Assembly (NCBI GenBank): GCA_036258315.1
Contig: DATADX010000029.1
Coordinates: forward strand, 1 to 64,000
Direction: 5' to 3'
From: DASSYK01 sp036258315
GTDB taxonomy: Bacteria; Actinomycetota; Thermoleophilia; Solirubrobacterales; 70-9
Length of the DNA: 64,000 bases
The notes beneath the pieces were generated by a model. That model saw only the letters and a list, made by a program, of their open reading frames with translations, was not told where the DNA came from and ran no database searches. Both the position numbers and the translations under genes were made by a program. Of this stretch, positions 52,112 through 59,422 are shown in pieces. Every line of letters begins with the position of its first letter. Positions within the stretch are counted from its first letter, which is position 1.

Positions 52112-52695
52112 GCCGGGGTCCTCCTCGCCTCGGCGCCCGGGTTCGGCGCGTACTCGAGGATCAGCTTCTGGATCGCCTTGAACTCGTCGCTGCCGGCGCG
52201 GCCGACGAGCTCGAACAGCGCCGTCTCGACGCTGGTGACGACGGCGCCGGCCTGCTCCATCTTGTGGAGGCCGACACGCCGCGAGTCCGGGAAGCGGGAG
52301 CCGACCGCGTCCTCGGCGACGTGCACCTCGGCGCCGTCCGCGAGCAGGTCGAGGACCGTCTGGTTGACGCAGACGTGGGTCTCGATGCCGCAGACGAGCG
52401 CCTGGTCGCGGCCGCCGAGGTCGAAGCCGTCGGCCTCGGCCGCGGAGAAGACGACCTTCTCGATCGGGTCGAAGTCCTCGGGCAGCAGCTCGGCGATCTC
52501 GGGGACGGTCCCGCCGAGGCCCTGCGGATACTGCTCCGTGACGACGATCGGAAGGTCAAGCGCCTGCGCGCCACCGACCAGTGTCGCCGCCGCCCGCGTG
52601 ACCCGCTCGAAGTCGGGGAGCGCCTTGCGAAAGGCGTCCTGGACGTCGACCACGACCAGCGCGGCGCGCCCGGCCTCCAGCTTGCCGGCGCTCAT
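52108..52695 (-). CDS. isochorismatase-like cysteine hydrolase in the pyr operon
   Basis: The 195-residue protein has the catalytic triad of the family: Asp in ALVVVDVQDAF, Lys in EKVVFSAAEADGF and Cys in CGIETHVCVNQT. A cis-peptide region also fits. Family members hydrolyse nicotinamide, N-carbamoylsarcosine, ureidoacrylate, biuret or isochorismate. ATGA overlaps join it to pyrC upstream and carA downstream, so it is expressed with pyrimidine synthesis. An N-carbamoyl or ureido substrate is an attractive guess but not shown. Confidence 0.85.
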   Translation of the reverse strand: MSAGKLEAGRAALVVVDVQDAFRKALPDFERVTRAAATLVGGAQALDLPIVVTEQYPQGLGGTVPEIAELLPEDFDPIEKVVFSAAEADGFDLGGRDQALVCGIETHVCVNQTVLDLLADGAEVHVAEDAVGSRFPDSRRVGLHKMEQAGAVVTSVETALFELVGRAGSDEFKAIQKLILEYAPNPGAEARRTPA

Positions 52696-54077
52696 CCCGC
52701 GACCCCCATCGCAAAGCTGCGCTGCCTGAAGGCGACCCGCCCGTCCGCGACCGTCATCAGCACCCGGCCGGTCAGCCGGCGGCCGGCGAAGCAGCTGTTC
52801 CCGGAGCGGGACTCGTAGCCCTCCTCGCCGACCACCCACTCGAGAGACGGATCGACCAGCGCGAGGTTCGCCCGCGCCCCCGCCTCGATTCGCGGGGCGT
52901 CGATCCCGAACGGCTCGCCGCCACACGTAAGCTTCTCGACCAGCAGATCGAGCGCGATCGTGCCCGGGAGGACGAGCTCGGTGTGGAGCACCCCGAACGC
53001 CGTCTCGAGACCGGTCACCCCCATCGCGGCCTGCTCGAAGGGAACCTCCTTCTCCTCGATCGCGTGGGGGGCGTGGTCGGTGGCGATGCAGTCGATCGTT
53101 CCGTCCCGGAGGGCATCGACGAGCGCCTGGCGGTCGTCCTCGGAACGCAGCGGCGGGTTCATCTTGAACCGGGCGTCAAGGCTGCGGACCGCCTCGTCGG
53201 TGAGCGTCAGGTGGTGCGGGGTCGCCTCGCAGGTGACCCGGCCGCCGGCCGCCTTGGCGGCGGCGATCGCGTCCACCGAGGCGCGCGCCGACAGGTGCTG
53301 GACGTGGACCCGTGCCCCCTCATAAAGGGCGAGGGCGCAGTCGCGCGCGATCGTCGTCGACTCCGAGACTGCCGGGATCTCGGCCATGCCGAGCATCGCC
53401 GAGACCTCGCCCTCGTGCATCACCCCGTCGCCCGACAGGTCGGGGTCCTCCTCGTGGAGGGCGATGACCCCGCCGGCAAGCCGCTGGTACTGGAGCGCGC
53501 GGCGCAGCACGCGGGCGCTCCGGATCGGCAGCCCGTCGTCGGAGAACCCGATCGCACCGGCGTCTCGGAGCTCGGCCATCTCGGTGAGCTCCTCGCCGGC
53601 CATCCCGCGGGTGACGGTGCCGACAAACCCGACCGGAACCGAGGCCTCGCTGGCCGCCCGCTCCCGGACCGAGCCCAGCACCGCCGCCGAGTCGATCGGA
53701 GGCGAGGTGTTCGCCATCGCGATCACGGCGCAGTAGCCGCCCGCGGCGGCCGCGCGCGTGCCCGTCTCGAGGTCCTCCTTGTGCTCCTGACCGGGGACGC
53801 GCATGTGGACGTGGGGGTCGACGAAGGCCGGGAGCGCCAGGAGGCCCTCGCCGTCGACGATCTCGGCGCCGTCGACCTCGGGGGCGCCGTCGACCTCGGG
53901 GGCGCCGCCGGGCTCGGCCAGCTCGGCGATCTCACCATCGCGCACGACCAGGTCGCGGGTCGCGTCCAGTCCCGTCCGGGGGTCGAAGAGCCGGGCGCCC
54001 CGCACGATCAGCGCGGCGGGCCTGGCCCCCCGCGAGACCAGCCGGCGCGGCTCGGCGTTCGCAGCGGAACCGTTCAT
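52692..54077 (-). CDS. pyrC: dihydroorotase
   Basis: PyrC cyclises N-carbamoyl-aspartate to dihydroorotate. The 461-residue amidohydrolase (type I, class as in Gram-positives) has the metal motif DPHVHMRVPGQEHKED, HEEDPDLSG, VQHLSARASVDAI and the catalytic ATDHAPHAIEEK. Its N-terminus is about 25 residues longer than usual and contains a duplicated APEVDG. The ATG overlaps the pyrB stop. Confidence 0.96.
   Translation of the reverse strand: MNGSAANAEPRRLVSRGARPAALIVRGARLFDPRTGLDATRDLVVRDGEIAELAEPGGAPEVDGAPEVDGAEIVDGEGLLALPAFVDPHVHMRVPGQEHKEDLETGTRAAAAGGYCAVIAMANTSPPIDSAAVLGSVRERAASEASVPVGFVGTVTRGMAGEELTEMAELRDAGAIGFSDDGLPIRSARVLRRALQYQRLAGGVIALHEEDPDLSGDGVMHEGEVSAMLGMAEIPAVSESTTIARDCALALYEGARVHVQHLSARASVDAIAAAKAAGGRVTCEATPHHLTLTDEAVRSLDARFKMNPPLRSEDDRQALVDALRDGTIDCIATDHAPHAIEEKEVPFEQAAMGVTGLETAFGVLHTELVLPGTIALDLLVEKLTCGGEPFGIDAPRIEAGARANLALVDPSLEWVVGEEGYESRSGNSCFAGRRLTGRVLMTVADGRVAFRQRSFAMGVAG
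53865..53900 (-). repeat. 18-bp tandem duplication within pyrC
   Basis: GGCGCCGTCGACCTCGGG (plus-strand reading) is repeated twice exactly, giving APEVDGAPEVDG near residue 50 of dihydroorotase, in a loop before the metal site. It is in frame and probably harmless. Confidence 0.8.
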
Positions 54078-55036
54078 GCCGGCTGCCCGATCCGGGGCGG
54101 CTCGGCGGACGCGGGGCCCCGGTCGGGGCCGCCCCGGTCGCTGCCGGCCATCAGCTCGTAGAGGATCCCCATCCGGACCACCAGGCCGCTCTCGACCTGG
54201 GCGGTGATCAGCGACTGGGGCGAGTCGATCACCTCGGGGGCCAGCTCCACCCCGCGGTTGACCGGCCCCGGGTGCATCAGCAGCTGGCGGGGGGCGAGCC
54301 GTCGCGAGTCGATCTGATAGCGAGCCGCGTACTCGCGCAGCGAGGGGACGAAGCTCTCGCTCATCCGCTCGCGCTGCATCCGCAGCGCGTAGACGACGTC
54401 GGCCTCGCCGAGCCCGTCTAGCTCGTAGGTGACCTCGGCGCCGCTGGAGCGCTGGATGTCGCGGGGGATCAGCGTCGGAGGGCCGCACAGCGTCACCTGG
54501 GCGCCCATCAACTCGAAGGCCTGCAGGCAGGAGCGCGCGACGCGGCTGTGCAGGACGTCGCCGACGATCCAGATCCGCTTCCCGTCGAGCGAACCGAGCC
54601 GCTGGCGGAGCGTGAACACGTCGAGCAGCGCCTGGCTCGGATGCTCGTGCTTGCCGTCGCCGGCGTTGACCACCGATGCCTCGGTCCAGCGGGCGACGAG
54701 GTCGGCGGCCCCGGCGTAGGGCGAGCGGATCACGATGATCGCGGGGTCGTAGGCGGACAGCGTCGCGATCGTGTCCTTGAGGCTCTCGCCCTTGTCGACC
54801 GATGACCCCTGGGCCTTGATCGAGACCACGTCGGCGGAGAGGCGCTTCGCCGCGAGCTCGAACGAGGAGCTCGTCCGCGTGCTCGACTCGTAGAAGAGGT
54901 TCACGATCGTGCGCCCGCGCAGCGTCGGCACCTTCTTGATGTCGCGCTTGCCGACCTCCGCGAAGCTCTCGGCGCGGTCGAGGATGCGCTCGATCTCCTC
55001 GCGGGAGACCGAGGAGACGCTCAGCAGGTGCTTCAT
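54074..55036 (-). CDS. pyrB: aspartate carbamoyltransferase catalytic chain
   Basis: PyrB joins carbamoyl phosphate and aspartate. The 320-residue protein has YESSTRTSSSFELAAKRL, the carbamoyl-phosphate motif in VVNAGDGKHEHPSQALLD and the C-terminal HPGPVNRGVEL. No pyrI regulatory chain is present, as in Gram-positives. The ATG overlaps the pyrR stop (ATGA). Confidence 0.97.
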   Translation of the reverse strand: MKHLLSVSSVSREEIERILDRAESFAEVGKRDIKKVPTLRGRTIVNLFYESSTRTSSSFELAAKRLSADVVSIKAQGSSVDKGESLKDTIATLSAYDPAIIVIRSPYAGAADLVARWTEASVVNAGDGKHEHPSQALLDVFTLRQRLGSLDGKRIWIVGDVLHSRVARSCLQAFELMGAQVTLCGPPTLIPRDIQRSSGAEVTYELDGLGEADVVYALRMQRERMSESFVPSLREYAARYQIDSRRLAPRQLLMHPGPVNRGVELAPEVIDSPQSLITAQVESGLVVRMGILYELMAGSDRGGPDRGPASAEPPRIGQPA

Positions 55037-55611
55037 CGCTCCTCCTCTCGGCTGGCTGCCGCTCTCTCCCCCGCCGGTGTGATCGCGACCTCGTCGCGGC
55101 CGTCCGTCTCCTCGAGGCGGACGTTGACCCGCTCGCCCGGGGCAGTCGGCAGGTTCTTGCCGACGTAGTCGGGTCGGATCGGAAGCTCGCGGTGGCCGCG
55201 GTCGGCGAGCACGGCGAGCTGGACCCGGTCGGGCCGCCCGTAGTCGAACAGGGCGTCGATCCCGGCGCGCGCGGTGCGGCCCGTGTAGAGCACGTCGTCG
55301 ACGAGGATCACGGTGCGGCCCTCGAGCTCGAAGTCGAGATGCGAATCGTGGACGACCGGAGCGGCGAGGTCACTGCGGTGGCGCCCGACGTCGTCGCGGT
55401 AGAAGCTGATGTCGATGTCTCCGAGCGGGACGGCGGTGCCGCTCAGCTCGCCGACCAGCGCATGGAGGCGCTTCGACAGCACCGCCCCCCTGGTGTGGAT
55501 TCCGACGAGGGCGATCCCATCGCCGTCATCGTTCTTCTCGACGATCTCGTGCGCGATCCGGACCAGCGTCCGCCGCAGATCGTCGTGGTCGAGCACGACC
55601 CTGTCGCTCAT
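55033..55611 (-). CDS. pyrR: pyr operon regulator / uracil phosphoribosyltransferase PyrR
   Basis: The 192-residue protein has the PRPP-binding signature VILVDDVLYTGRTARAG and the family motifs ALVGIHTRGAVLSKRL and RGHRELPIRPDYVGKNLPT. PyrR binds pyr mRNA when UMP is high and also has uracil phosphoribosyltransferase activity. AAGGAG lies 6 nt before ATG 55611, next to a PyrR-type RNA loop. The C-terminal Arg/Glu tail is longer than usual. Confidence 0.96.
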   Translation of the reverse strand: MSDRVVLDHDDLRRTLVRIAHEIVEKNDDGDGIALVGIHTRGAVLSKRLHALVGELSGTAVPLGDIDISFYRDDVGRHRSDLAAPVVHDSHLDFELEGRTVILVDDVLYTGRTARAGIDALFDYGRPDRVQLAVLADRGHRELPIRPDYVGKNLPTAPGERVNVRLEETDGRDEVAITPAGERAAASREEER

Positions 55612-55617
55612 CTTCGG

Positions 55618-55640
55618 CTCCTTCCCGGCCTCTCCGGACC
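55618..55640 (-). promoter_or_regulatory. PyrR-binding RNA element over the pyrR ribosome-binding site
   Basis: On the minus strand, GGTCCGGAGAGGCC (55627-55640) matches the PyrR binding-loop consensus (UCCxGAGAGGCU). Four bases later comes the AAGGAG ribosome-binding site (55618-55623). There is no terminator, so UMP-PyrR probably blocks translation, as described in mycobacteria. Confidence 0.7.
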
Positions 55641-55660
55641 GTGGTTAAAGGTGCCGCGCC

Positions 55661-55666
55661 AGCGTA
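55661..55666 (-). promoter_or_regulatory. -10 box TACGCT of the pyr operon
   Basis: TACGCT would start transcription near 55654, just upstream of the PyrR loop. The -35 (CAGGCT, 55684-55689) is weak. Confidence 0.35.
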
Positions 55667-55702
55667 GCAGCGCCCCTGGCGGCAGCCTGCGACGATCCGA
55701 TC

Positions 55703-56572
55703 GTGAAGCCGCAGATTGCGGACGCGATCGAGCAGCATCGCGGCGCCGGGCGGGAGTTCGAGGCCGGCGGCATCCGCAGCTTCGTCCGCGAGCAGGGCGA
55801 CGGCGAGCCGGTGGTACTGATGCACGGGATCCCGGTCAGCTCGTTCCTCTATCGCAAGGTGCTGCCGCTGCTCGCCGAGCGCGGGCTCCGCGGCGTCGCC
55901 TTCGACCTCCCCGGGCTCGGCCTGGCGGCGAAGCCCGATCACGTCGACTACACCTGGTCGGGGCTCGGCCGCTGGACCGGCGCCGCGCTCGACGCGCTCG
56001 GGATCGAGCGCTGCCACCTCGTCCTCCACGACATCGGCGGGCCGATCGCGCTCGAGTGGGCGCTCCGCGACCGCGAGCGGGTCCTGTCGCTGACCGTGCT
56101 CGACACGCTGATCGACGTCGAGGGCTTCCGGCGCGTCTGGACGATGGACCTCGCCGCCGCGCCCCTGATCGGGCCCGCCTGGGTCGCGGCGACGCGCCCA
56201 CCCGTCGCCCGGTGGCTCTTCTATATGCAGGGGATCGCGGACCGCTCCGCCACGCCGGCGTACGAGGTCGACGCGCACCTGGCGCTGCTCCACCGCGACG
56301 GCGGTGACCGCAGCTTCCGGAGGATCGTGCGCGGCTTCGAGCGCACGGCCGAGAAGCAGCGGTTCTACACCGAGGGGCTGCGCGAGGCCGGCTGGCCGGC
56401 GACGATCCTGTGGGGCCGGCGCGACCCGGCGCTGGGCGGCGAGCACCGCCGCGCGTTCGAGCGCGCGCTCGGGATCGAGGCCGGCCTCGTCGACGCCAAG
56501 CACTTCCTCCCGGAGGACCAAGCACCGGCGGTCGCTGAGGCGATCGCCGGGATCGCGCGCCGCTCGGGTTAG
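55703..56572 (+). CDS. alpha/beta hydrolase, haloalkane-dehalogenase-like
   Basis: The 289-residue protein has VVLMHGIPVSSFLYRK, VAFDLPGLGLAAKP, the nucleophile elbow VLHDIGGPIALEW with Asp110, an acid in ILWGRRDPALGG and the His in DAKHFLPEDQAP. Asp as nucleophile and the HGIP oxyanion motif point to a haloalkane dehalogenase or epoxide hydrolase rather than an esterase. The halide-binding second Trp cannot be confirmed by eye. The start is GTG 55703, divergent from pyrR. The 3' end overlaps rnz by 4 bp. Confidence 0.78.
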   Translation: MKPQIADAIEQHRGAGREFEAGGIRSFVREQGDGEPVVLMHGIPVSSFLYRKVLPLLAERGLRGVAFDLPGLGLAAKPDHVDYTWSGLGRWTGAALDALGIERCHLVLHDIGGPIALEWALRDRERVLSLTVLDTLIDVEGFRRVWTMDLAAAPLIGPAWVAATRPPVARWLFYMQGIADRSATPAYEVDAHLALLHRDGGDRSFRRIVRGFERTAEKQRFYTEGLREAGWPATILWGRRDPALGGEHRRAFERALGIEAGLVDAKHFLPEDQAPAVAEAIAGIARRSG

Positions 56573-57567
56573 TCTCCCTCGCCGGCCGGGGCGGGCTCGA
56601 GCGCGGGGCTCTCCTGCTCCTCGGTGGCGCCGCCGACGCGCAGGCGGGGCTCGCCGCGCTCGGGGAACGGGATCTCGACGAGGTCGAAATCGCGGACCGC
56701 GTAGACGTTCTCGAACGCGTCGCGCGCTTCCTCGAGCACGGAGGCGACGTGGTAGCGCGAGGAGATGTGGACCAGCGCGAGCATCTCGACCTCCGCCGCG
56801 CTCGCCAGCTCGGCGGCCTGCCGCGCGGTCGAGTGGCCCGTCTCGGCGGCGCGCGCGAGCTCCTCGTCCGAGAAGGTCGCGTCGTGGACGAGGAGCTGGG
56901 CGCGGTGGGCCGCGACGCGAGTCATCTCGGACGGAGCGGTATCGCCGCTGATCACGATCTTCCGCCCCTGGCGGGCCTCCCCCATCACCTGCTCGGGGCG
57001 GACCTCGCCCTCGGCTCCGGGGACCGGCTCGCCGCGCTGGAGCCGGCCGAAGTGGCGCGGGTCGGTGACCCCGAGCGCCCGTGCGACCTCGGTGTCGAAG
57101 CGCCCGGGCCGCTCCCCCTCCACGAACGCGTAGCCGTTCGCCGGCACCAGGTGCTCGACCTCGAAGGCGCGCAGCTCGAAGCCCTGCTCGTCGTGGGCCA
57201 GCGCCTCTCCCCCGTTCAGCTCGACCAGCTCGACCTCGTAGCGGATCCTGCCGAATATGCGGCGCAGCGCGTCGAACATCCCGTGCAGGCCCGGCGGACC
57301 GGCGATCCGCAGCGGCGCCCGGCGCTCCATCAGGTCGTAGGTCTTGAGCAGCCCCGGGAGGCCGAGGTAGTGATCGGCGTGATAGTGGCTGATCAGGATC
57401 TCGTCGACCTGGACGAGCCCCGTCGAGAGCATCATCTGCCGCTGCGCCCCCTCGCCGCAGTCGACCAGGATCCGGCTTCCGCCCGCCCGGATCAGCACGC
57501 ACGCGGTCGCCCTCCGCGCGGTCGGCACGGAGCCGCCGGTGCCGTAGAAGACGACCGAGAGGTCCAT
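56569..57567 (-). CDS. rnz: ribonuclease Z
   Basis: RNase Z removes the 3' trailer of tRNA precursors. The 332-residue metallo-beta-lactamase has the signature ISHYHADHYLGLPGLL (H61, H63, D65, H66), VISGDTAPSE, LLVHDATFSDE and LVHISSRY. A tRNA gene lacking an encoded CCA starts 46 bp away on the other strand, a fitting neighbour. Its last 30 or so residues are acidic and variable. TAGGCT lies 10 nt before the ATG. Confidence 0.95.
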   Translation of the reverse strand: MDLSVVFYGTGGSVPTARRATACVLIRAGGSRILVDCGEGAQRQMMLSTGLVQVDEILISHYHADHYLGLPGLLKTYDLMERRAPLRIAGPPGLHGMFDALRRIFGRIRYEVELVELNGGEALAHDEQGFELRAFEVEHLVPANGYAFVEGERPGRFDTEVARALGVTDPRHFGRLQRGEPVPGAEGEVRPEQVMGEARQGRKIVISGDTAPSEMTRVAAHRAQLLVHDATFSDEELARAAETGHSTARQAAELASAAEVEMLALVHISSRYHVASVLEEARDAFENVYAVRDFDLVEIPFPERGEPRLRVGGATEEQESPALEPAPAGEGD

Positions 57568-57598
57568 CGCGAGCCCTAGCCTAGAAGCGATCCCGACC

Positions 57599-57604
57599 TA
57601 CACT
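57599..57604 (+). promoter_or_regulatory. -10 box TACACT of the tRNA-Arg gene
   Basis: TACACT ends 8 nt before the first base of the mature tRNA, so the primary transcript would have almost no 5' leader. No convincing -35 is seen. Confidence 0.4.
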
Positions 57605-57612
57605 GGTCGCCC

Positions 57613-57685
<73 letters not shown>

Positions 57686-57688
57686 CTC

Positions 57689-58675
57689 CTAGCTCCGACC
57701 CGAAACGGAGGCCGCCTCCGGGCGAGCCTCGGGGTGCTCCCGGTACCACTCGTAGGTGCGCTCGAGACCGGCGCGAAGGCCGACCTCGGGCCGCCAGCCC
57801 GTCACCGCGCGGATCTTGGTCGACTCGAGGTACTGCCGGTCGATCTCGCCGCTCGGGTTGCCCTCGCCCTGGAAGTCGGGCTCGATGTCGGTGCCGGAGA
57901 TCTCGCAGATCGTCTCGACCACCTCGCGGACCGAGTTCGGCTTGCCCCAGCCGGCGTTGAAGGCCTCGCCCCTCGCGTCACCCTCCGCCACGGCGCGGGC
58001 GAGAGCGAGGTAGGCGCGGGCGACGTCCTCGACGTACAGGAAGTCGCGCTCGGGGCTTCCGTCGGAGCGGATCTCCGGGCGGCGGCCGTCGAGGAGCGCG
58101 GTGGTCGTCTCGGGAATCAGCCGCGAGAAGTTGAGGTCTCCGCCGCCGTAGATATTGGCGAACCGGGTGACGGCGACCGGGAGCTCGAAGCTGTGCCAAT
58201 AGCTGCGCGCGATCAGGTCGGCCGCCGCCTTGGAGACGTCATACGGATAGACCGGCTGCAGGGCTGCGTCCTCCGCGTAGGGAAGCCGCTCGTGGGGGCC
58301 GTAGGCCTTGTCCGAGGAGGCGACGACGACGGCGCCGACGCCCGCGCTTCGGCACGCCTCGAGCAGGGTCCAGGTGCCCTCGATGTTGGTGCGGAAGGTC
58401 GGCAGCGGCGATGCGTTGGCGGCGCCGACGATCGCCTGCGCGGCGAGGTGAAAGACGGTGTCGACGTGATGCCCGCGGATCGCCGCCTCGACCCGTCCGG
58501 GTTCGCAGAGGTCGCCCGCCTCCGCGGCCACGTCGGATTCGACCCCCAGCAGCGTCAGCCCCGAGGGGCGCTCGTCGCCGCGGTCGAAGCTGATCACCGC
58601 GGCGCCCTCCGCGAGCAGCAGCTTCGCGAGCCAGGACCCGGCGAAGCCGCGGGCCCCCGTGACGAGCGCCCTCAC
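57689..58675 (-). CDS. rfbG: CDP-glucose 4,6-dehydratase-like NAD-dependent epimerase/dehydratase
   Basis: The 328-residue extended SDR enzyme has ALVTGARGFAGSWLAKLLL (NAD site), FHLAAQAIVGAANASP, VASSDKAYGPHE and the catalytic YPYDVSKAAADLIA. FANIYGGGDLNFSRLIPE and the C-terminal motifs match CDP-glucose 4,6-dehydratase (RfbG). The product would be CDP-4-keto-6-deoxyglucose for 3,6-dideoxy or other deoxysugars of a cell-surface glycan. The start is GTG 58675, overlapping the rfbF stop. No further deoxysugar enzymes are in the window. Confidence 0.85.
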   Translation of the reverse strand: MRALVTGARGFAGSWLAKLLLAEGAAVISFDRGDERPSGLTLLGVESDVAAEAGDLCEPGRVEAAIRGHHVDTVFHLAAQAIVGAANASPLPTFRTNIEGTWTLLEACRSAGVGAVVVASSDKAYGPHERLPYAEDAALQPVYPYDVSKAAADLIARSYWHSFELPVAVTRFANIYGGGDLNFSRLIPETTTALLDGRRPEIRSDGSPERDFLYVEDVARAYLALARAVAEGDARGEAFNAGWGKPNSVREVVETICEISGTDIEPDFQGEGNPSGEIDRQYLESTKIRAVTGWRPEVGLRAGLERTYEWYREHPEARPEAASVSGRS

Positions 58676-59409
58676 GCGATCGACTCTTCCGCCCAGACCC
58701 GCCACGGCGGATCGCCCGCGGCCCAGAGGTCGTTGAGAAGGATCGCGTCCTTGTAGGTGTCCATGCAGTCCCAGAAGCCCGTGTGCCGGTAGGCGTTGAG
58801 CTCCCCGTCCGCCGCGAGCCTCTCGAGCGGCCCGCGCTCGAGCACGCTGTCTTCCTCGAGATAGGCGAGTGAGCCCGGCTCGAAGCAGAAGAAGCCGCCG
58901 TTGATCCATCTCTCGAGCCGCGGTTTCTCGGAAAAGCCCCGCACCCTGCCGTCGTCGCCGAGCTCGGCGAGCCCGAACTGGAGGATCGGCCGCACGACCG
59001 TCATCGTCGCGAGCGATCTCGAGCGATGGTGGGCGTCGAGCAGCGCGTCTAGGTCGAGGTCGGCGACTCCGTCGGCATAGGTCGCGCAGAACGTCTCGCC
59101 CTCGAGCCGGTCCTCGATCAGCTTCAGCCTCCCGCCCGTTGGGGTGTCCGGACCGGTCGGCACGCAGCTCACCTCGACCCCCACCGGCCAGGGCGTGTCG
59201 GCGACCCAGCGCTCGATCTGCTCGCCCATCGGCCCCGTGCACAGCTCGAAGCGCCCGAATCCCTGGGCGGCATAGATCGAGATCACGTGCCAGAGGATCG
59301 GGCGCCCGCCGATCTCGACGAGCGCCTTCGGAATCGACTCGGTGTGCTCGCGCAGGCGCGTCCCGCGGCCGCCGCAGAGGATCGCGACCGGTGTCGTTCG
59401 CATCGTCAT
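58672..59409 (-). CDS. rfbF: glucose-1-phosphate cytidylyltransferase
   Basis: The 245-residue nucleotidyltransferase makes CDP-glucose. It has the N-terminal signature PVAILCGGRGTRLREHTESI with KALVEIGGRPILWHV, then FCATYADGVADL, INGGFFCFEPG and TGFWDCMDTYKD. These match RfbF and pair with the downstream CDP-glucose dehydratase. The start is ATG 59409, with TAGGGT 7 nt upstream overlapping the GH31 stop codon. Confidence 0.9.
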   Translation of the reverse strand: MTMRTTPVAILCGGRGTRLREHTESIPKALVEIGGRPILWHVISIYAAQGFGRFELCTGPMGEQIERWVADTPWPVGVEVSCVPTGPDTPTGGRLKLIEDRLEGETFCATYADGVADLDLDALLDAHHRSRSLATMTVVRPILQFGLAELGDDGRVRGFSEKPRLERWINGGFFCFEPGSLAYLEEDSVLERGPLERLAADGELNAYRHTGFWDCMDTYKDAILLNDLWAAGDPPWRVWAEESIA

Positions 59410-59416
59410 GGCGGGA

Positions 59417-59422
59417 ACCCTA
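59417..59422 (-). promoter_or_regulatory. -10 box TAGGGT before rfbF
   Basis: TAGGGT ends 7 nt before ATG 59409. Its TAG is the stop codon of the GH31 gene. Confidence 0.45.
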
